Below, one piece after another: positions 5,507 to 10,705 of a stretch of 10,705 nt of DNA. The notes under the pieces were generated by a model that did not search any database, was not told the origin of the DNA, and saw only the letters and a program-made list of their open reading frames with translations. Source of the stretch: JBBIRM01 sp037441765 (lineage in GTDB: Bacteria > Desulfobacterota > BSN033 > UBA1163). The position numbers and the translations under genes are program-made. How positions within the stretch are numbered: position 1 is the first letter of the stretch; each line of letters starts with the position of its first letter. The stretch spans positions 1 through 10,705 of the forward strand of contig JBBIRM010000094.1 in NCBI GenBank assembly GCA_037441765.1, in the 5' to 3' direction.

Positions 5507-6730
5507 TCAAACCATTGCCTGTTCTTGATTCCCAATGGAGCAAACCTCATGGTAAGAACTCAACTCTTTAATCTTTGGTTTTTCGCTACAGAGTGGACAG
5601 GAGGGGTTCTTTCTAATAGGAAAGGTCCTAAATTCAACATCAAGTGAATTATAGACTAAAAACTGTCCAATCAAAGGGTTACCTTTTTTTAAAATGAGTT
5701 TGATTGTCTCTGTAGCCTGAATTAGACCTACCTGCCCGGGCACAACTCCCAGGACACCTGCCTCATTTCAGCTGGGGACAAGGCCAGGTGGAGGAGGTTC
5801 TGGGAAGAGACACCGCAGACAGGGTCCTCCATTGGTAGGGTCAAATACGCTTGCCTGCCCTTCAAACTGGAAGACCCCTCCAAAAACAAAAGGTTTTCCA
5901 GTAAAGAAAGAAGCATCGTTGACCAGGTATTTTGTAGGGAAATTATCCGAACCATCCACAATGATGTCATAATCCTTAAATATTTTTTCTGCATTTTCAG
6001 AGGTAAGCCTTTCTTGGTAAGTGACTACTTTTATATCCGGGTTAATCCTTTGGATAGCCTCCTTTGCTGAGTCGGTTTTGGGCCTTCCCACATCAATTGT
6101 GCGGTGTAGGATTTGCCTTTGAAGATTGGTTAAATCCACTACATCGGAATCGATAATTCCTAAGGTTCCAACTCCTGCGGCTGCTAAATAAAGGGCTGCA
6201 GGACAACCCAATCCACCTGCTCCTACAAGAAGAACCTTTGCCTCTAATAGTCTCTTTTGTCCTTCCAGCCCAACTTCTTTCAGAAGGATGTGTCTGCTAT
6301 ATCGGGTAAGCTGTTCAGAGGTAAGTCCGTTATCGCTTGCTACTTCAAAGCCTGCCTTTTTCCATCCTTCAATTCCTTCCCTCATGGAGGCGACCTGTTT
6401 ATACCCCATCTGCTTAAGGGTTTTTGCTGCTAAGATAGAGCGGACTCCTGCTGCACAATAGACAACAATTGGAGCGTTCTTGTCGGGTAGGAGGTTTTCT
6501 GCCTTTTCAGGAAGGCTTGCTCGAGGGATAAAAATCGAGTTCTTAAGATAACCTAACGCCAATTCCTCTTTCTCGCGGACATCGAGGAGAACGATCTTAT
6601 CTCCCCTTCTGATAAGTTGGTGGACTTCATGAATTGATAATTCAGAAACCTCCTTATGTTTTTTCTTTAAAGCCCTTCTGAGAAGGGGACCTGCCACTTT
6701 CCAGAATAATTTTTGGACTGTCTCGGCCAT
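5507..6730 (-). CDS. Rhodanese-ThiF/MoeB fusion (E1-like sulfur-carrier adenylyltransferase), predicted selenoprotein
   Basis: 407 residues with TGA read as Sec321. A single rhodanese domain (about 28-130) has LLDVREKEEL and active loop Cys92-AAGVR. The ThiF/MoeB domain (about 140-380) has TRYSRHILLKEVG, the ATP loop LLVGAGGLGCPAA (168-179), DSDVVDLTNLQRQILH, DGSDNFPTKYLVND, and zinc ligands C304-x2-C307 and C378-x2-C381. Next to the conserved PPPPGLVPS the family has Cys (PSCAEAGVLGVLPG); here TGA stands there and the frame goes on as NEAGVLGVVPGQVGLIQATETIKL. That Cys aligns with ThiF Cys184 and MOCS3 Cys239, which carry the carrier-linked intermediate. The enzyme should adenylate the C-terminal Gly of the MoaD-like protein and help sulfur transfer. 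The start has GGGAG 7 nt upstream. The domain order (rhodanese first) is the reverse of MOCS3/Uba4. Confidence 0.87.
5735..5753 (-). promoter_or_regulatory. Predicted bacterial SECIS hairpin of the E1-like gene
   Basis: On the minus strand, CCUGGG-AGUUGUG-CCCGGG makes a 6-bp stem (one U-G pair) with a 7-nt loop starting 20 nt after the UGA. The loop has G at its second position and shares its first four bases (AGUU) with the hairpin after the rhodanese UGA. Confidence 0.78.
5768..5770 (-). other. In-frame TGA at the conserved E1 Cys: predicted selenocysteine codon
   Basis: TGA lies between GLVPS and NEAGVLG. MoeB/ThiF relatives have Cys at this site. The frame is open for 86 more codons with conserved residues, including the second zinc CxxC, which argues against decay. 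Confidence 0.85.
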
Positions 6731-6831
6731 ATCATTCTCCCATATGTCTATTTCAAAACAGAACTCTGATAATTATTTTTAGATTGACTGAGATTTGAAG
6801 AGTTTTTAACCCTACCTCCCCAATCCGCAAT

Positions 6832-7347
6832 TTATACAATCACATCCTTTTCTACTGGCTCAACCTTCACCCCTATCCCATTTAAATAATTTAGGGCTTT
6901 CAAATATTCTTCCTCTTCTCCATCGATCTCCAGGGTTACCCAGCCCACATTCTCTGTGACATTGGCGCTACGGATGTTGGTAACAATCTTAAAATAATGG
7001 CCGATATTGTAGATCACTGGTTCCTGGATTCGCTCTGGTGGAAAAATCAACGTTACCCTCCTCTTTATTGAGGAGCCTCCAGCGATGGCAGGGATGATGG
7101 ATATGAGATCTCCATCCTTTACAGGGGTTTCGAGGTTCTGGATAAACCGGATATCCTCATCGTTCACATAGATATTAATGAACCGCCTTACCTCTCCCTT
7201 TTCATCTTTAAGCCTTTCCTCAAGAGCGGGGTAGGTATTTGTAAGCCATTGGATTACCTCCCCTACGGTATTCCCATTTGCAAATAGGGTCTCCTGTTCC
7301 CCAGTTAGTTTTTTTAATGGTGTTGGAATTCTTACTCGAATGCTCAT
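6832..7347 (-). CDS. MoaD/ThiS ubiquitin-like sulfur carrier fused to a NIL domain
   Basis: 171 residues. Residues 1-91 are a beta-grasp MoaD/ThiS-like carrier: VRIPTPLKKLTGEQ, VGEVIQWLTNTYPAL, FINIYVNDEDIRF, VKDGDLISIIPAIAGG. The carrier's normal C-terminal Gly-Gly is at 90-91 but is followed by about 80 more residues. These form a NIL domain (RRVTLIFPPERIQEPVIYNIG...ANVTENVGWVTLEIDGEEEEYLKALNYLNGIGVKVEP), a ferredoxin-like fold known from MetN and methionine-related proteins. To accept sulfur the chain must be cut after Gly91, and the JAMM protease of the operon is the candidate. The partner E1 is the next gene. The ribosome binding site is strong (GGAGG). A link to methionine or homocysteine synthesis is an inference from the NIL domain. 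Confidence 0.9.
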   Translation of the reverse strand: MSIRVRIPTPLKKLTGEQETLFANGNTVGEVIQWLTNTYPALEERLKDEKGEVRRFINIYVNDEDIRFIQNLETPVKDGDLISIIPAIAGGSSIKRRVTLIFPPERIQEPVIYNIGHYFKIVTNIRSANVTENVGWVTLEIDGEEEEYLKALNYLNGIGVKVEPVEKDVIV

Positions 7348-7361
7348 CTGGTCCTCCTGTA

Positions 7362-8630
7362 TTAAATCGAAGCCTGAATGATTGATTCTCTATATTTTTT
7401 CTTCTCAGGTTCTACCACTTTCTCAAATTCTGAAAACTTTGCCTCAATGATCAAAGGCTTTCCAATCCTGTCCTGAACTGCTTCCTGTGTTTTTAATCCA
7501 TTCCCCGTTATAGAGATGAGAATCGATTCATCTCTCGGGATGATTCCCTTTTCGATTAACTTTTGGGTCACTCCGACCGTCACCCCACCAGCGGTCTCTG
7601 TGAAGATCCCTTCAGTTTGAGCCAAGAGTTTCATTGCTTCCACGATTTCCTCATCTGATACATCCTCAGCCGATCCACCAGAATCCCTGATTGTTTTTAA
7701 AGCATAAAAACCATCCGCAGGATTTCCAATGGCTAAAGACTTTGCAATAGTCTTAGGACGCTGTGGTTTAATCCACTCAATCCCTTCCTTAAAGGCAGAG
7801 ACAATGGGATTCGACCCTGAGGCCTGAGCCCCATAAATCTTGCTATCGACCCTATCGATAAGACCAATCCTCTCCAATTCTTTAAAGCCCTTCCAAATTT
7901 TAGTAATGAGAGATCCCCCCGCCATCGGAACAATCACATGCTTTGGAACTCTCCATCCCATTTGTTCCGCAATTTCATATCCATAGGTTTTTGAACCTTC
8001 TGCATAAAAAGGTCGAAGATTGATGTTGACAAAAGCCCATCTGTAATTCTCTGCAATCTCACTGCAGAGGCGGTTGACCTCGTCATAACTTCCTTTAATG
8101 CCAATTAAATTTGTTCCATAAATCAAGGTGCCCAGTATCTTACCTTGTTCAAGGTCATAAGGAACAAATATATAACTTTCGAATCCTCCTTCCGCTGCCA
8201 ATGCAGCGACTGAATTTGCAAGATTTCCAGTCGATGCGCATGCAACTACCTCAAACCCAAATTCCTTAGCCTTTGAAACTGCAACTGAAACAACCCGATC
8301 TTTAAAGGAAAGTGTAGGATGATTTACCGCGTCATTTTTTAAGTAGAGTTCTCTAACCCCTAAGACCTTTCCCAATCTCTCGGCTTTTATAAACGGAGTA
8401 AAACCGACACTTCTACCAACAGTAGGATCAGAATCTAAGGGGAGGAGCTCTTTGTATCGCCACATTGTCTTTGGCCTGCTCTCAATCTTCTCTCGAGTCA
8501 TATCTTTCTTGATTCCTTCATAATCATAAGAAATTTCTAAGGGACCGAAGCAGAATTCACAGACATGAATTGGATTAATTCCAAATTCCCTTCCACACTC
8601 CCTACATTTTAAACTTTTTACGTATCCCAT
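7362..8630 (-). CDS. thrC: Threonine synthase or threonine-synthase-like PLP enzyme
   Basis: 422 residues. An N-terminal zinc ribbon (C9-x2-C12 ... C24-x2-C27) is followed by the fold-type II PLP domain with HPTLSFKDR (Lys110 binds PLP), ASTGNLANSVAALAA, the substrate region and a C-terminal ITGNGLKTQEAV. This is the classical short threonine synthase layout, converting O-phosphohomoserine to threonine. It is the first gene of the sulfur-carrier operon, 14 nt before the carrier gene, so it may instead, or also, use the same substrate with carrier-bound sulfur to form homocysteine; that is speculation. I start it at the ATG at 8630, which has AAGGTGAG 5 nt upstream, rather than 7 codons earlier at 8651, which has none. 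Confidence 0.85.
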   Translation of the reverse strand: MGYVKSLKCRECGREFGINPIHVCEFCFGPLEISYDYEGIKKDMTREKIESRPKTMWRYKELLPLDSDPTVGRSVGFTPFIKAERLGKVLGVRELYLKNDAVNHPTLSFKDRVVSVAVSKAKEFGFEVVACASTGNLANSVAALAAEGGFESYIFVPYDLEQGKILGTLIYGTNLIGIKGSYDEVNRLCSEIAENYRWAFVNINLRPFYAEGSKTYGYEIAEQMGWRVPKHVIVPMAGGSLITKIWKGFKELERIGLIDRVDSKIYGAQASGSNPIVSAFKEGIEWIKPQRPKTIAKSLAIGNPADGFYALKTIRDSGGSAEDVSDEEIVEAMKLLAQTEGIFTETAGGVTVGVTQKLIEKGIIPRDESILISITGNGLKTQEAVQDRIGKPLIIEAKFSEFEKVVEPEKKKYRESIIQASI

Positions 8631-8701
8631 ATTCTCACCTTTATTATGCATATTTTTTATAAGAAATTGTTTATTAAATTAATCAAGTAATATTTTAAAT
8701 G

Positions 8702-8732
8702 AAAGGGGGAAAATATAAAGATTTCCCCCTTT
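8702..8732 (-). terminator. GC-core hairpin: rrf2 terminator or operon leader attenuator
   Basis: An 11-bp perfect stem, AAAGGGGGAAA and TTTCCCCCTTT, with a 9-nt loop. It lies after rrf2 but also inside the predicted leader of the thrC operon, since the promoter at 8805-8833 is upstream of it. The tract after the stem on the minus strand is CATTTAAAAT, so the terminator is weak, which fits partial read-through or attenuation. Confidence 0.5.
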
Positions 8733-8804
8733 TGATTCACATTATCATATGGTTAATTATTTGAAAATTAATTATTTTTTTCATTTACATTCTTTAATTT
8801 TTTT

Positions 8805-8833
8805 ATTTTAAAAAACTTTATTTAATTTGTCAA
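8805..8833 (-). promoter_or_regulatory. Promoter of the sulfur-carrier operon
   Basis: On the minus strand: TTGACA (8833-8828), a 17-bp spacer, TAAAAT (8810-8805). The -35 box and spacer start form CTTGACAAATTAAATAAAG, nearly the same 19-mer as in the rrf2 promoter, suggesting shared control by the Rrf2 protein. The predicted leader before thrC is about 170 nt. Confidence 0.6.
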
Positions 8834-8839
8834 GAAAAA

Positions 8840-9304
8840 TTAAATATAATACATAAATTTTTTATCAAATTCCTTTTTTATCCCCATTTCTTTGGCCTTT
8901 ATACATAATTCTTTTATTGTGATAGAATCAAAATAGTCTTTTAATCTTTTCCCAGCCTCGTTCCAAACAAATTGAGTCACACACTCCCCTGATCTTTCAC
9001 ATGGTATGGTGGAATCTTCAGGGCTGACGCAGGATACTGGATTTATATCACCCTCTGTAATTCGAATGATCTCGCCAATGGTTATTTCTTCTGGCTTTTT
9101 GTTTAAAAAATATCCTCCTGAAGGTCCTCTCTTACTTCCAATAATTCCCCCTTTTTTTAGTTTCTGAAATATTTGCTCGATATACCTGGGAGAAATTCCT
9201 TGACGCCTGGAAATCTCCTTAACCTGGGTTTCTAACCCATCAGAATGGTATGCGATATCAAAAATTGCTCTTACCCCATATCGGCTCTGGGTGGAAAGTT
9301 TCAT
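8840..9304 (-). CDS. Rrf2-family transcriptional regulator with a Cys cluster (IscR/CymR-like)
   Basis: 154 residues. An N-terminal winged helix-turn-helix typical of Rrf2 (MKLSTQSRYGVRAIFDIAYH; ISRRQGISPRYIEQIFQKLKKGGIIGSKRGPSGGYFL) is followed by a dimerisation helix and three clustered Cys: Cys92-x9-Cys102-x5-Cys108. IscR binds [2Fe-2S] through C-x5-C-x5-C plus His; here the first loop is four residues longer and the Cys108-VTQFVW segment matches the usual CxxxxVW end. An Fe-S or sulfur/cysteine-responsive sensor is likely, which suits the next operon, as CymR controls cysteine synthesis in Bacillus. Cys134 is extra. The gene has its own consensus promoter and a good ribosome binding site (AAGGG). 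Confidence 0.88.
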   Translation of the reverse strand: MKLSTQSRYGVRAIFDIAYHSDGLETQVKEISRRQGISPRYIEQIFQKLKKGGIIGSKRGPSGGYFLNKKPEEITIGEIIRITEGDINPVSCVSPEDSTIPCERSGECVTQFVWNEAGKRLKDYFDSITIKELCIKAKEMGIKKEFDKKFMYYI

Positions 9305-9337
9305 TTGACCCTTATATATGGGATTTTTTATTTATTA

Positions 9338-9366
9338 ATTATATTATTCTTTATTTTTTTTGTCAA
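9338..9366 (-). promoter_or_regulatory. Promoter of the rrf2 gene (perfect sigma-70 consensus)
   Basis: On the minus strand: TTGACA (9366-9361), exactly 17 bp, TATAAT (9343-9338), all consensus, ending 33 bp before the ATG. Such a strong promoter normally needs a repressor, so autoregulation by the Rrf2 protein is likely. The -35 region is in CTTGACAAAAAAAATAAAG, 17 of 19 bases the same as in the thrC promoter. Confidence 0.75.
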
Positions 9367-9398
9367 GATTTTTTTAATAATTTTTTATTAAATAGGTG

Positions 9399-9430
9399 TT
9401 GAATTTTTTCAAGGGTTGATTTAATATAAT
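9399..9430 (+). promoter_or_regulatory. Possible promoter region of the TVP38/TMEM64 gene
   Basis: TATAAT at 9425-9430 is a good -10 box. The only -35-like hexamer, TTGAAT at 9399-9404, is 20 bp away, longer than ideal. It overlaps a palindrome TTGAA-TTTT-TTCAA (9399-9412) that could be an operator. Confidence 0.35.
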
Positions 9431-9458
9431 TTGAAAGGGGTTTCAGGTTTTTGTAAAT

Positions 9459-10187
9459 ATGTTTCAAGTGATATATAATAATTTGAAATCTTTAGTATTT
9501 TTTAAGAAATTAATCCTTCTTTCTATATTTGTGGGTGGATTTTTAGCCTTTTTTCTCTTTGGATTTGACCAGTATTTAAATTTTACATTTTTGAAGGCAA
9601 ATCGAGAAAAACTTCTTATTTTTACGCTTGATCATTACTGGTTTGTCCTCTTGGGGTCGGTTGCCATTTATACTCTTGCCACTGCTTTGAGTTTACCTCT
9701 TGCAAGCCTCCTCTCTCTGACGATTGGATTTATTTTTGGGTTGTGGGTTGGAATAAGTATTATACTTTTTTCAGCCACCTTAGGGGCAACTCTTGTATTT
9801 CTTGCTACTCGTTATATATTTGCAGATGTTATTGAGCGGAAAATGGGGATAAAAATTAAAAGATTTCTTTCTGAATTTCACAAGAACGATTTTAATTATC
9901 TTCTTTTTCTGAGACTCGTCCCACTTTTTCCATTCTGGCTAATTAATCTTGCAATGGCTTTTACACCAATTCGACTTAAGACTTATGTGGGGGCAACTTT
10001 CATTGGTATCCTTCCAGGAGCTTTTGTATTTTCAAACCTCGGGAGAACCTTAGGTGAGATCGAATCGCCTGAACAACTGATATCACTAAATACAATGAGT
10101 GCTTTTTTTCTTCTTGGAATCTTTGCATTGATTCCTGTGGTTGTTAAAAAGACTCGATTGAATAAATCTCGAATATCCTCGCCTTAA
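9459..10187 (+). CDS. TVP38/TMEM64 family membrane protein (DedA-like fold)
   Basis: 242 residues with about six hydrophobic segments: near 18-35, 58-80, 82-115, 145-170, 175-195 and 212-230. Family hallmarks are the glycine-rich entry FSATLGATLVFLATRYIF and the segment FLRLVPLFPFWLINLAMAFTPIRLKTYVGATFIGILPGAFVFSNLG, where the R-P-FP-N pattern and the G-x2-PG match the SNARE-associated/DedA re-entrant core. The substrate is not established; DedA-superfamily members are thought to move lipids or small solutes. It is divergent from the sulfur operon and followed after 99 bp by an ArsS-like radical SAM gene on the same strand, a pairing seen in other genomes. The ribosome binding site is weak (CAGG, 11 nt). 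The codon pattern is like its neighbours. Confidence 0.88.
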   Translation: MFQVIYNNLKSLVFFKKLILLSIFVGGFLAFFLFGFDQYLNFTFLKANREKLLIFTLDHYWFVLLGSVAIYTLATALSLPLASLLSLTIGFIFGLWVGISIILFSATLGATLVFLATRYIFADVIERKMGIKIKRFLSEFHKNDFNYLLFLRLVPLFPFWLINLAMAFTPIRLKTYVGATFIGILPGAFVFSNLGRTLGEIESPEQLISLNTMSAFFLLGIFALIPVVVKKTRLNKSRISSP

Positions 10188-10213
10188 AGAAGTGTTAAGC
10201 ATTATTGGCATAA

Positions 10214-10257
10214 GGTGTTTGTGGGAGATTGAGAGACCCTTAAGGCCTCCTTTTTAT
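10214..10257 (+). terminator. Weak terminator-like hairpin between the TMEM64 and ArsS genes
   Basis: Imperfect pairing around GAGACCCTTAAGGCCTC is followed by CTTTTT. The stem has mismatches, so termination would be partial at most and the two genes may be cotranscribed. Confidence 0.25.
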
Positions 10258-10286
10258 CCATAGGCAAAAATATGGGGAGGGAATGG

Positions 10287-10705
10287 ATGAATGATATATT
10301 TTCTCTAAGGCGAACCCATCTCGATATCCTTCAGGTGAATTTAGGCTATAAATGCAACCAAAGATGCACCCATTGTCACCTCGATGCAGGCCCCCATAGA
10401 AAAGAGATAATGAACCGACAAACGATGGATCAAGTGATCTCCTTTCTCAAGTTTTCAGAGGTAAAGACCGTGGATCTCACAGGAGGAGCTCCTGAGCTCA
10501 ATCCCTTCTTCAGGCAATTCGTTCAGGATTTAAGGGGGTTGGGTCTTCATGTCATCGATCGGTGTAACCTTACCATTCTTAATGAGCCCGGCAAAGAAGA
10601 TTTGGTAGATTTTTTCGCTGATATGGAAATAGAAGTTTTTGCCTCCCTTCCTTGTTACTTGAAGGAGAATGTCGAGGCACAACGTGGGCCAGGGGTTTTA
10701 GAATC
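10287..10705 (+). CDS. arsS: Radical SAM protein, ArsS-like (radical SAM/Cys-rich family), partial
   Basis: The first 139 residues; the gene runs off the right edge. The radical SAM cluster motif is CNQRCTHC (CxxxCxxC, residues about 23-30), preceded by LDILQVNLGYK. Family-specific parts follow: HLDAGPHRKEIM, TVDLTGGAPELNPFFRQFV, VIDRCNLTILNEPGKEDLVDFF and ASLPCYLKENVEAQRGPGVLE. These are very close to the arsenosugar biosynthesis protein ArsS / radical SAM-Cys-rich family, whose C-terminal Cys-rich half is outside the window. I recall that this family was named for members carrying selenocysteine in the missing half; this cannot be checked here. The ATG at 10287 has a strong GGGGAGGG upstream; the ATG at 10283 is out of frame and stops after three codons. 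Confidence 0.9.
   Translation, partial: MNDIFSLRRTHLDILQVNLGYKCNQRCTHCHLDAGPHRKEIMNRQTMDQVISFLKFSEVKTVDLTGGAPELNPFFRQFVQDLRGLGLHVIDRCNLTILNEPGKEDLVDFFADMEIEVFASLPCYLKENVEAQRGPGVLE

Noticed and set aside
5507..5509. A third selenocysteine codon at the end of the E1 gene
   Set aside because: The family ends near here, the frame closes at TAG after six more codons, and no SECIS-like hairpin follows.
5507..5770. Frame break splitting the E1 gene into two ORFs
   Set aside because: Both parts are in one frame, separated only by a TGA at the conserved Cys; no insertion or deletion is needed.

Overview
The window looks like part of a genome from an anaerobic, AT-rich bacterium. Sulfur-reducing or syntrophic Desulfobacterota-type lineages would fit, but this is inferred from gene content only. 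A run of 10 Ns inside one gene marks it as a scaffold from a draft or metagenome assembly.

The left part (1-1277, minus strand) is a damaged metal-efflux locus. It holds the N-terminus of a CopA-like ATPase, a short fragment-like ORF, a TolC-family outer membrane protein cut off after 104 residues, and a small secreted Cys-containing protein. The last two are each preceded by a copy of the same structured element: a 19-bp dyad with a G6 tract, nested in a larger inverted repeat.

The centre (1382-9304, minus strand) is a sulfur-carrier operon. An Rrf2-type regulator with a consensus promoter is followed by a second promoter and then, closely spaced: threonine-synthase-like PLP enzyme, MoaD/ThiS-NIL fusion, rhodanese-ThiF/MoeB E1-like enzyme, exported two-domain rhodanese, JAMM/Mec metalloprotease, CysM-like cysteine synthase, Thi4 thiazole synthase, and an archaemetzincin-like protein. 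The set resembles the CysO-Mec-CysM and HcyS-HcyD-HcyF systems, where a ubiquitin-like carrier is activated by an E1, charged with sulfur, used by a PLP enzyme and trimmed by a JAMM protease.

The main discovery is that two adjacent genes of this operon, the E1 and the exported rhodanese, each look broken by one in-frame TGA. In both, the TGA falls exactly on the conserved active-site cysteine (PS-TGA-NEAGVLG in the E1; TGA-QSGVR in the rhodanese), the same frame continues to the normal C-terminus, and a perfect hairpin lies 20-24 nt downstream with an AGUU-starting apical loop, as expected for bacterial SECIS elements. I read both as selenoproteins, so this sulfur relay probably has selenocysteine at two successive chalcogen-handling sites.

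The right part (9459-10705, plus strand) carries a TVP38/TMEM64 membrane protein and the 5' part of an ArsS-like radical SAM gene, a pairing I recall from selenium- and arsenic-related neighbourhoods.
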